Shown: piece after piece, positions 57,402-64,000 of the stretch | Layout of the letters: each line of letters begins with the position of its first letter | Numbering within the stretch: the stretch's first letter is position 1 | Assembly: GCA_965217935.1 (NCBI GenBank) | Contig: OZ244581.1 | Coordinates: forward strand, 3,658,001 to 3,722,000 | Reading direction: 5' to 3' | DNA: 64,000 nt | Origin: JBBROS01 sp965217935 | GTDB lineage: Bacteria; Pseudomonadota; Alphaproteobacteria; Acetobacterales; Acetobacteraceae | Notes under the pieces: generated by a model | The model's input: only the letters and a program-made list of their open reading frames with translations | The model's database searches: none | Told to the model about the DNA's origin: nothing | Position numbers and translations under genes: made by a program

Positions 57402-58312
57402 GCGTCCAGCGCAAGCCGCTGAACCCGTATCGTCTGCACCGTACGCACGTCCACGTCGTGCTCGACCATCAGGCGGGCGAGTTCCGGCCCGTCGATCAAG
57501 ACGATGCGGTGCGCCTTGTAGGCGGAGGCGGCCTGCGTGGCTTGGGAGGTGAAGCGGCTGGTGGTGACGAAGACGCCTTTGGTTGCGCCTTTGGCGAGGA
57601 GCGCGCCGGCGAAACCCTGGATGGCTGGGGCGCCCACCGCGTTGTCGTCGGCGTAGCGCTTGGCCTGCAGGTAGATGGTATCGAGCCCGAGCGCGTCTTC
57701 CCGGATGACGCCGTCGATCCCGCCGTCGCCGGACCGCCCCAGCCGTTCGGTCGCGTCGCGCCTCGACCCGCCGTAGCCGATCTCGACCAGGACATCGATG
57801 ATGAGCTGCTCGAACACCGTGGGCGAGAGCGCTTGCAGGCGGGTCAGCAGCGTGGCGGAGAGTTCGGCCTTCAGGGCTGACGCCGCATCCTCAAGGCGTT
57901 CTTCCGGCGTCGCGTCCTGGGTAGGGATGCGATCCGCCGGCGGACCGTCCTCGCCAGGGCCGTTGTCCCTAACCTTGTTGCGAAACGCGGCAAACTCTGG
58001 GAAGCGCTGCAGATAGCCGATGGTGATCCGAGGCGGGGGATTGGCCAGCAGCTCAACGCCCCGCGCGGAGGCCTCGTAGCGGCCCCTCGCGACCCTCGAG
58101 ATCACCTCGGCCTTGTTCAGGTGCGCGATCGCCCAATAGGTCCTGTTCGCGATCGTCGTCTGCCGTCCGCTTGGCAGCAGCGCCGCACGTTCGGTGTCGC
58201 TCAGCCCATGCTCGTCGGCCATCGCCTCAACGAGCTCGGAGGTGCTCCACTGCCGCCCGGACACCCGGCGCAGGATCGGCAGCATCAAGGCCTGAAAGTC
58301 CGGTATTGCCAT
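57377..58312 (-). CDS. mrr: Mrr-family restriction endonuclease (type IV)
   Basis: The 311-residue protein has an N-terminal winged-helix Mrr_N domain (about 5-95) and a C-terminal PD-(D/E)XK nuclease domain with GIDGVI (Asp200) and the QAK motif (Gln216, Lys218). Mrr enzymes cut DNA with foreign methylation and need no partner methylase. ATG 58312 fits the family start. A tail-to-tail overlap with the VOC gene and a decayed transposase upstream suggest acquisition as a defence gene. Confidence 0.9.
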   Translation of the reverse strand: MAIPDFQALMLPILRRVSGRQWSTSELVEAMADEHGLSDTERAALLPSGRQTTIANRTYWAIAHLNKAEVISRVARGRYEASARGVELLANPPPRITIGYLQRFPEFAAFRNKVRDNGPGEDGPPADRIPTQDATPEERLEDAASALKAELSATLLTRLQALSPTVFEQLIIDVLVEIGYGGSRRDATERLGRSGDGGIDGVIREDALGLDTIYLQAKRYADDNAVGAPAIQGFAGALLAKGATKGVFVTTSRFTSQATQAASAYKAHRIVLIDGPELARLMVEHDVDVRTVQTIRVQRLALDAYEAVEVE

Positions 58313-58671
58313 CGCTTGCGCCCTGGATCTGCTGATTGAAACCCCTCTCTGATTGAGTTGCGGGTGTCAAGCCGGTCCTTTTTCGTCGTGCCGGCTGCCT
58401 GTCCCATTCGGCGAGGGACCGCCGAACGATGCGGTCAGGAGGGCGAGGCGTCTCAATTAGTTTCGCGGCATGGATGCGTCAGCGCCTCCAGTGCCGGCTC
58501 GCCAGCGGCCAATTTGCGCGCGCGGACACCGTCCCCCACGTTGCGCCGCGCGATGGACCCGTATCGCCTTGACTGTGGTCAGGGCGATACGGGTCTAGCT
58601 TTCTCTGGTCTGGCAGTTAACGCCCTTGGCTGTTTCCAGTCACCGCGATTAGCGGTCTAGGCCCGGCAGGA
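58313..58671. other. Non-coding region upstream of mrr
   Basis: No gene is supported here. It should contain the mrr promoter near 58313-58400 and holds a long perfect hairpin (58556-58595). Short frames on both strands lack ribosome sites and family likeness. Confidence 0.5.
58556..58595. repeat. Long perfect hairpin
   Basis: GACCCGTATCGCC (58556-58568) pairs perfectly with GGCGATACGGGTC (58583-58595), and the inner bases TTGAC/GTCAG extend it to 18 pairs with a TGTG loop. Downstream on the plus strand is TAGCTTTCTCT, only weakly T-rich. It could be a terminator relic, a transposon-associated structure or a small RNA. Confidence 0.6.
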
Positions 58672-58899
58672 TGAACTCTGGACATGCGCGGCGCCTGACC
58701 CGCCGGTGGGCATGACGCAAGTGCGGTCCGCGAGCGTCGTGGCGAGCGGTCTCGTTCGGCACCGCGTTCATCGCCGCCTTGGCCTGGCGCGCTTCGAAGC
58801 GGATGGCCGGCAGGCCCGTTTCCGTCAGCCCTGTGCTTCGCGCACCATCTTGCCTGTCTCATCGATGATGCAGATCGCAGGCTTGACCAGCAACACGTT
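58672..58899 (-). pseudogene. Remnant of an IS110-family transposase
   Basis: On the minus strand, three short segments in different frames match the N-terminal part of IS110 transposases in order: ICIIDETGKMVREA, then GLPAIRFEARQAKAAMN with TARHDARG, then VMPTGGSGAAHVQS (compare the family pattern MMRTGWFRAVHVKS). A stop and a deletion of some 40-50 codons separate the first two, and a frameshift separates the last two. The rest of the element is gone. It is inactive. Confidence 0.65.
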
Positions 58900-58948
58900 T
58901 GACCCGGCAAAGCAACCTGCGGCCGCTGCTCCTCATTGCCGGTGCCCC

Positions 58949-59287
58949 TCACCCCCGCCGGGACCCCACCGCCACCGCCGACAAAGCCGCCAGCAACACC
59001 GCCGCCCGGGGCGCCGCCAGCTTCCCGTCCCCATGCCGCAACTCGCTCGCCAGCACCGCCGCCGACGTCGCCGCCAGCACCACCCCGCCGATCGCCCGCG
59101 TCGCCGGCAACGCCACCAGTGCCCCGCCCGCGATCTCAGCTCCCGCAACCGCCCTCATGCTCCCGCGCGACCACCCCAGGTGCCGAAACATCCGCATATA
59201 CCCTCGATCGCCGGTGATCTTATCCGCCCCGGCAATCGCCACCGCCCCGCCAAAGGCCGCGAACCAGACGCTCCGAAATATGCTCAT
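58949..59287 (-). CDS. DoxX-like small membrane protein
   Basis: The 112-residue protein has four hydrophobic segments at about 5-25, 45-62, 66-84 and 92-108, and the pattern AGADKITGDRGYMRMFRHLGW seen in DoxX-like proteins. GGAGGTG lies just upstream of ATG 59287, a strong ribosome site that supports this small gene. DoxX-type proteins act in membrane redox or thiosulfate-related processes; a specific role is unknown. It is divergent from the ABC exporter. Confidence 0.75.
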   Translation of the reverse strand: MSIFRSVWFAAFGGAVAIAGADKITGDRGYMRMFRHLGWSRGSMRAVAGAEIAGGALVALPATRAIGGVVLAATSAAVLASELRHGDGKLAAPRAAVLLAALSAVAVGSRRG

Positions 59288-59361
59288 CAGGCACCTCCGC
59301 AGCCATCAACGCCCGCCGCCGCCCTGCGTTCAGCGCCGCCTGGAATCAATCAGCCGTGCCG

Positions 59362-61152
59362 ATGCCCGAATCCCACTATATCCCTTCCATGAACCGCTCC
59401 CCAGCGCGCCCCAGCCTCACGGCGCTGCGCCTCCTTCTGCCCTTTCTCCGCCCCTACCGCGTGCGCGCCGCCGCTGCCTCCTGCGCGCTGGCGCTCGCCG
59501 CCGGCCTGGTGCTGGCGCTCGGCCAAGGCGTCCGCCGCCTGATCGACTTCGGCTTCGCCGCCGGCAACGCAGGCCACCTGAACCAGGCAGCCTTGGCGAT
59601 GGCCGCCGTGGTCGCCGCCCTGGCCGTCACCACGGCGGCCCGCTACTACCTCGTCTCCTGGCTCGGCGAGCGCGTCGCCGCCGACATGCGCGACGCCCTG
59701 TTCAACCGCGTCCTCTCCCTCTCCCCGGCCGTGTTCGAGACCCTGCGCACGGGCGACGTGCTGACCCGCCTGACAGCCGACACCGCCCTGCTGCAAACCC
59801 TGGTCGGCAGCGCCGTCTCGGTCTGGCTCCGCAGCGCCCTCCTGGCCTCGGGCGCGCTGGCCATGCTCGTCTACACCAGTCCGAAGCTCGCCCTCATCGT
59901 GGTCGCCGTCGTCCCCCTCGTCGTCCTCCCGCTCGTCCTGTTCGGGCGCCGCGAGCGCGCCCTGTCCCGAACCGCGCAGGACCGCCTGGCCGACCTCGGC
60001 GCCGATGCCGAAGAGACCGTCAACAGCCTCTCCACCGTACAGGCCTACACCCACCAAGCGGTCGACCAGGCCCGCTTCGCCGGCCGGGTCGAGGCGAGCG
60101 TCCAAGCCGCCCTCCGCCGCGCCGGCACCCGCGCCGGGCTGATCCTGGCGGTGATCCTGCTGGGCTTCGGCGCCATAACCTTCAGCCTTTGGGTCGGCGG
60201 CCTCGAAGTCGTCCACGGCCGCCTTTCCGGCGGCGCCCTCTCCGCCTTCGTCTTCTACGCCGTCATCGTCGCCACCAGCGTCGCCTCCATGAGCGAGCTG
60301 TGGGGCGACGTCCAGCGCGCCGCCGGCTCCGCCAGCCGAATCGGCGAGCTGCTGGCCGAGAGCCCCGGCATCATCGCGTCTGCGAACCCGTCTCCGCTCC
60401 CGCCCTCCGCCGTGGCCGGCGCCAGCATCGCGCTCGACCGCGTCCGCTTCGCCTACCCCTCCCGCCCCGACGATCCGGCGCTCGACGGCCTGAACCTCCG
60501 CGTCAGCCCGGGCGAAACCGTCGCCCTCGTCGGCCCCAGCGGCGCCGGCAAGTCCACCGTGTTCCAGCTCATTCTCCGCTTCTACGACCCGGTCGCCGGG
60601 CGCGTGCTGCTCGACGGCACAGACCTGCGCCAAGCCGACCCGGACGCCGTCCGCCGCCGCATCGCCCTCGTCTCGCAAGACCCGGTCATCTTCGGCGCCG
60701 ACGTCTGGGACAACATCCGCTACGGCCGCCCCGGCGCCACCGACGCCGAAGTCCGCGCCGCCGCCCGCGCCGCCTCCGCCGATTTCCTCGACGGCTTGCC
60801 GCAAGGCTTCGACACCTTCCTCGGCGAGCGCGGCCTCCGCCTCTCCGGCGGCCAGCGCCAGCGCGTCGCCATCGCCCGCGCCATCCTGCGCGACGCCCCC
60901 TTGCTGCTGCTGGACGAGGCCACCAGCGCCCTCGACGCCGAGAGCGAGGCAGCCGTCCAGCAAGCCCTGGCCCGGCTCAGCGAGAGCCGCACCACCCTGG
61001 TCATCGCCCACCGGCTCGCAACCGTCCGCCGCGCCGACCGCATCGTGGTCATGGAGCAGGGCCGCGTGGTGGCCACCGACACCCACGAGCAGCTCGTGGC
61101 CGGCGGCGGGCTTTACGCCCGTCTGGCCGCGTTGCAGTTCACGGAGGCGTAG
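59362..61152 (+). CDS. ABC exporter (fused membrane and ATPase domains, MsbA/multidrug type)
   Basis: This half-transporter of about 596 residues has six TM helices in the first 310 residues and an ATPase with Walker A GPSGAGKST, Q-loop LVSQDP, signature LSGGQRQR, Walker B LLLLDEATSALD and H-loop IAHRLA. It would export lipids or drugs as a homodimer. Starts at GTG 59356, ATG 59362 or ATG 59389 are all possible; none has a clear ribosome site. Its end overlaps the converging nfeD gene by 14 bases. Confidence 0.9.
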   Translation: MPESHYIPSMNRSPARPSLTALRLLLPFLRPYRVRAAAASCALALAAGLVLALGQGVRRLIDFGFAAGNAGHLNQAALAMAAVVAALAVTTAARYYLVSWLGERVAADMRDALFNRVLSLSPAVFETLRTGDVLTRLTADTALLQTLVGSAVSVWLRSALLASGALAMLVYTSPKLALIVVAVVPLVVLPLVLFGRRERALSRTAQDRLADLGADAEETVNSLSTVQAYTHQAVDQARFAGRVEASVQAALRRAGTRAGLILAVILLGFGAITFSLWVGGLEVVHGRLSGGALSAFVFYAVIVATSVASMSELWGDVQRAAGSASRIGELLAESPGIIASANPSPLPPSAVAGASIALDRVRFAYPSRPDDPALDGLNLRVSPGETVALVGPSGAGKSTVFQLILRFYDPVAGRVLLDGTDLRQADPDAVRRRIALVSQDPVIFGADVWDNIRYGRPGATDAEVRAAARAASADFLDGLPQGFDTFLGERGLRLSGGQRQRVAIARAILRDAPLLLLDEATSALDAESEAAVQQALARLSESRTTLVIAHRLATVRRADRIVVMEQGRVVATDTHEQLVAGGGLYARLAALQFTEA

Positions 61153-61573
61153 CGGGGTCGCTGACCAGCAACGTCGTCCCGTCCAGCCCGACGATCCGCA
61201 GCGCCTGCCCGTTCGCCGGCACCGTGCCATCGGTCACCCGCGCCGCCCAAGTCCCATCCCCGAACGCGACACGCCCCTCGCCGTCCCGGAACTCCAATGC
61301 CCGGCACACCTGTCCCAGCAAGCCAGCCGAGGGCGCGTTCACCACGTCCTTCAAAGGCCGCCGCTGCAGCCGCAAGGCAACGATCCCGACTGCCGCGGCC
61401 GTGAAGGCGATGAACGCCGCGAGCTGCCAAATCACCTCAAGCCCGAACAGCAGCGTGATCCCGCCCGTCGCCACCGCGGCCACCCCGACCCAGAGCAGGT
61501 AAACCCCCGGCGCCATCATCTCCAGCCCGGCCAGCATCAGCCCGGCGGCCAGCCAAATCCCCCAGGCGTTCAT
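61139..61573 (-). CDS. NfeD-family membrane protein
   Basis: The 144-residue short-type NfeD has three hydrophobic segments (about 5-70) and a C-terminal OB-fold domain (about 80-140) with GDGTWAAR. It partners the upstream SPFH protein, whose stop overlaps its ATG as ATGA. NfeD/SPFH pairs organise membrane microdomains and membrane protein quality control. Confidence 0.88.
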   Translation of the reverse strand: MNAWGIWLAAGLMLAGLEMMAPGVYLLWVGVAAVATGGITLLFGLEVIWQLAAFIAFTAAAVGIVALRLQRRPLKDVVNAPSAGLLGQVCRALEFRDGEGRVAFGDGTWAARVTDGTVPANGQALRIVGLDGTTLLVSDPATPP

Positions 61574-62490
61574 GGCCGGTCACTCCCCCCGCCCAGCGTC
61601 ATCGCCTCCACCGCCTGGGCGATGCCGCCGGCCAGCGCCCCGGTCTCGATCGGGATGACCAGCGTCCGCCCGCTCGGGTTCGCCGCCAGCGCCCGCACGG
61701 CGTCCACGTATTTCTGCGCCACGAAATAGCGCAAAGCCTCCGCTCCCTGGCCCTGCGCCGCCTCGGCCACCACCCGCGTCGCCAGCGCCTCCGCCTCCGC
61801 CAGGCGTTCCCGCGCCGAGGCGTCCTTCATCGCCGCCTCCAGCCGCGCCTCGGCCTCCAGCACCGTCGCCTGCTTGGCGCCTTCCGCCCGGGCCACGGCG
61901 GCCTCCCGCTCGCCCATCGCGCGGGCCACGGTCGCGCGCCGCTCCCGCTCGGCCGTCATCTGCAGGTTCATCGCCTGCACCAGGTTCGCCGGCGGCTCGA
62001 TCTTGCGCAGCTCGACCCGGCTGACCTTCACGCCCCAGGGCGAGGTGGCGTGGTCCAGCGTCGCGAGCAGCCGCGCGTTGATCTCCTCCCGCCCGGACAA
62101 CGCGCCGTCGAGGTCCATCGAGCCGATCACGCTGCGGATGTTGGTCATGGCCATGCTCGTCAACGCCTGCACCAGGTTCTGCGCCCCGTACGCGGCCTTG
62201 GCCGGGTCGAGCACGCGGTAATACATGATGCCGTCCACGGCAACCGCCGCGTTGTCCCGCGTGATCACCGCCTGCTCCGGAATGTCGAGCACGATCTCTT
62301 GCACGTTCATCTTATGGCCGACCTGCTCGACGATGGGCAGCAGCAGGTTGAGGCCGGGGTTCAGCAGCCGGGTGAAGGCCCCGAACCGCTCGACGGTCCA
62401 GACCTGCCCCTGCGGCACGGTCCTGACCCCGAGGCCGGCCGCCACGACGACCACGGCCGCCAGCACGAGCAACACGATCAGCAGCGACAC
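61570..62490 (-). CDS. SPFH/band 7 (stomatin/QmcA-like) protein
   Basis: The roughly 306-residue protein has an N-terminal membrane anchor (LLIVLLVLAAVVVVAAGLGV) and a band 7 domain with VPQGQVWTVERFGAF, LLPIVEQV and YYRVLDPAKAAYG. A long Ala/Glu coiled coil and a short C-terminus follow. GTG 62490 is chosen because GGGAGGAG lies seven bases upstream; ATG 62523 would add 11 residues but has no ribosome site. It is the first gene of the SPFH-nfeD operon. Confidence 0.9.
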   Translation of the reverse strand: MSLLIVLLVLAAVVVVAAGLGVRTVPQGQVWTVERFGAFTRLLNPGLNLLLPIVEQVGHKMNVQEIVLDIPEQAVITRDNAAVAVDGIMYYRVLDPAKAAYGAQNLVQALTSMAMTNIRSVIGSMDLDGALSGREEINARLLATLDHATSPWGVKVSRVELRKIEPPANLVQAMNLQMTAERERRATVARAMGEREAAVARAEGAKQATVLEAEARLEAAMKDASARERLAEAEALATRVVAEAAQGQGAEALRYFVAQKYVDAVRALAANPSGRTLVIPIETGALAGGIAQAVEAMTLGGGSDRP

Positions 62491-62658
62491 CGTCCAACTC
62501 CTCCCCGTTCGCCCGCCGCGCATGTCGCCACGACAGGAAGCCGGCACGCCGCCGAAATGGTGACGCCCGCCGCCCGATACCACCTCTGCCCAGATGCCGC
62601 CCATGTTGCCAAGCCCTTGCGGAAACGTTCTATTGCCGCCCGCAACCAGGAGGCTCCC

Positions 62659-63075
62659 ATGCCCGAACCCGGCGACCATCCCACCTCCGAGACGCTGTTC
62701 GACCGCGGCCTGCCGATCCGCCGCGCGGTGCTCGGCGAGGACTACGTCGACAGCTCGATCGCCAACGCCAACGAGTTCATGATGGCGTTCCAGCACGCCA
62801 CCACCGAGCTTGCCTGGGGCTACGCCTGGGGCCGCCCGGGGCTGGACCGCAAGACCCGCTCGCTGCTCAACCTCGCGATGCTGACCGCGCTGCGGGCGCA
62901 CAACGAGCTGAAGCTGCACGTCAAGGGCGCGCTGGCGAACGGGGTCAGCGTGGACGAGATCAAGGAAGCGCTGCTGCACGCGGCCGTCTACTGCGGCATC
63001 CCGGCCGGCCTCGAAGCCTTCAAGGCCGCCAACGAGGTGCTGGTCGCCGAGGGCAAGGTCCCCGCCGGCAAGTAG
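62659..63075 (+). CDS. Carboxymuconolactone decarboxylase-family protein (PcaC-like)
   Basis: The 138-residue helical protein has the CMD core with LLNLAMLTALRAHNELKLHVKGALANG and VYCGIPAGLEAF. Length and sequence fit 4-carboxymuconolactone decarboxylase of the beta-ketoadipate pathway, which acts after protocatechuate cleavage. AGGAGG at 62648-62653 supports ATG 62659. It precedes a BenE-type transporter by 18 bases, which favours a role in aromatic acid use. Other pca genes are not in the window. Confidence 0.85.
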   Translation: MPEPGDHPTSETLFDRGLPIRRAVLGEDYVDSSIANANEFMMAFQHATTELAWGYAWGRPGLDRKTRSLLNLAMLTALRAHNELKLHVKGALANGVSVDEIKEALLHAAVYCGIPAGLEAFKAANEVLVAEGKVPAGK

Positions 63076-63093
63076 CGGCAGGGCTGCGAGGCG

Positions 63094-64000
63094 GTGCGGT
63101 TCTCGGTCGTCGCCTCCGCCCTGGTCGCCGTGCTGGTCGGCTTCGGCGGCACGCTGGCGCTGATCGTCGCCGCGGCGCGCAACCTGGGCGCCGATTCGGG
63201 CGAGACCGCGTCCTGGGTCGCGGCGCTCTGCCTCGGCATCGGCGTCAGCAGCATCGTCCTCAGCGTCCGGCACCGGATGCCGGTGGTGACGGCCTGGTCG
63301 CTCGCCGGCGCGGTGATGATCGCCGGCCTGGCGCCGGGCATGACGATGGCCGAGGCAACCGGGGCGTTCCTGCTCTCGGGCGCGCTGATGCTGCTCGCGG
63401 GCGCCGTCCCGGCCCTGGGGGCGGCGGTCGCCAGGCTGCCGGCGCCGATCGGGGCGGCGATGCTGGCCGGGCTGCTGCTCCGCTTCGTGCTGGCGCTGTT
63501 CCAGGCGGGCGGCGTGGAGCCGTTGCTGGCGCTGCCGTTGTTCGGCGCGTTCCTGATCGCCCGCGCGGTCCACCCGGCGTCCGCACCGCTCGTGGTCATT
63601 GCCGCCGGACTGCCGCTTGCGGCGCTGCTCGGTCATCCATTGCCGGCGCCGGAATTCAGCCTCGCGGTCCCGCGCTGGACCATGCCGGCCTTCAGCCCCA
63701 CCGCGCTGCTCGGGCTGGGCCTGCCGCTGTTCCTCGTCACGATGGCGACGCAGCAGATCCCAGGCGCCGCCGTCCTCCGCGTCGCCGGGTATGAGCCGCC
63801 GGTCCGCAGCGCCCTCGTCGTGACCGGCGCGCTGACGGTCCTGCTTGCCCCGTTCGGCTGCTACTCGACCAACCTGTCATCGGTGACCGCCGCCATCTGC
63901 ACCGGCCCCGAGACCCACCCCGACCCGGCCCAACGCTGGCGCACGGGTCCGTTCTACGGCGGGTTCTACCTGCTGCTGGGCCTGTTCGGCGCCGGGTTCG
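63094..64000 (+). CDS. BenE-family benzoate/H+ transporter (N-terminal part)
   Basis: The frame runs off the right edge. The visible 302 residues are a chain of hydrophobic helices with the family signature near the end: LAPFGCYSTNLSSVTAAICTGPE followed by HPDPAQRW. BenE imports benzoate with protons. GTG 63094 is the likely start, with a close CGAGG. With the preceding PcaC-like gene it points to aromatic acid uptake and degradation. Confidence 0.85.
   Translation, partial: MRFSVVASALVAVLVGFGGTLALIVAAARNLGADSGETASWVAALCLGIGVSSIVLSVRHRMPVVTAWSLAGAVMIAGLAPGMTMAEATGAFLLSGALMLLAGAVPALGAAVARLPAPIGAAMLAGLLLRFVLALFQAGGVEPLLALPLFGAFLIARAVHPASAPLVVIAAGLPLAALLGHPLPAPEFSLAVPRWTMPAFSPTALLGLGLPLFLVTMATQQIPGAAVLRVAGYEPPVRSALVVTGALTVLLAPFGCYSTNLSSVTAAICTGPETHPDPAQRWRTGPFYGGFYLLLGLFGAGF

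Noticed and set aside
58899..61502. Open frame of 867 codons on the plus strand, rich in Arg and Pro
   Set aside because: It is a shifted frame of the ABC exporter; the Arg/Pro-rich composition is typical of out-of-frame GC-rich DNA.
62524..63636. Long upstream extension of the SPFH gene
   Set aside because: It overlaps the PcaC-like and BenE genes on the other strand, and a strong ribosome site marks the start near 62490.

Overview
The window looks like a contiguous piece of a high-GC alphaproteobacterial chromosome, most likely from Acetobacteraceae or a close relative in Rhodospirillales. Grounds for this are the order tRNA-Leu, tig, clpP, clpX, lon, tRNA-Val, tRNA-Asp, a complete nuoA-N operon followed by coaX and an RNase J gene, a short prolyl-tRNA synthetase of the alphaproteobacterial type, and an adjacent lol pair. 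The family placement is inference from gene content and style; no 16S gene is present.

Region 1-9200 is an accessory-type block, all on the plus strand: the end of a type I secretion ABC ATPase, its HlyD-type adaptor, a Sel1-repeat protein, a large TPR-GT2-GT4 fusion glycosyltransferase, an unrecognised protein with a basic Lys/Ala/Pro tail, and a GT4 glycosyltransferase. This resembles a locus for secreting and glycosylating a surface product whose substrate lies outside the window. Region 9200-24330 holds housekeeping and metabolic genes: a rhodanese, mscL, an alpha/beta hydrolase, comM/yifB, a deacetylase head to head with a Pat-like acetyltransferase, a DMT permease, an orphan parA, a bifunctional NAD(P)HX repair enzyme, malonyl-CoA decarboxylase coupled to an AceE-like E1 enzyme, and a Tat-exported ferritin-like protein with its own terminator.

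Region 24499-31133 is the protein-quality-control cluster (tig, clpP, clpX, lon) framed by three tRNA genes. Region 31241-45878 is the respiratory complex I operon. Its 14 nuo genes are tightly packed or overlapping, and a small pentapeptide-repeat gene is inserted between nuoF and nuoG. coaX and rnj follow, then a 665-base stretch without a recognised gene. That stretch holds two hairpins, the second being a good Rho-independent terminator.

Region 49061-56893 has proS, lolC/E, lolD, a small hydrophilic protein, an LprI-like secreted protein and dnaE. Region 56931-64000 is more mixed: a VOC protein, an Mrr-type restriction enzyme, an IS110-family transposase remnant, a DoxX-like protein, an ABC exporter, an SPFH/NfeD pair, a carboxymuconolactone decarboxylase-family protein and the start of a BenE-type benzoate transporter.

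The points most worth following are the pentapeptide gene inside the nuo operon, the divergent acetyltransferase/deacetylase pair in which the acetyltransferase has lost the core of its ATP-grasp region, the secretion/glycosylation block, the possible small RNA downstream of rnj, and the decayed IS110 copy beside mrr. Functions are assigned by reading motifs; no database search was possible.
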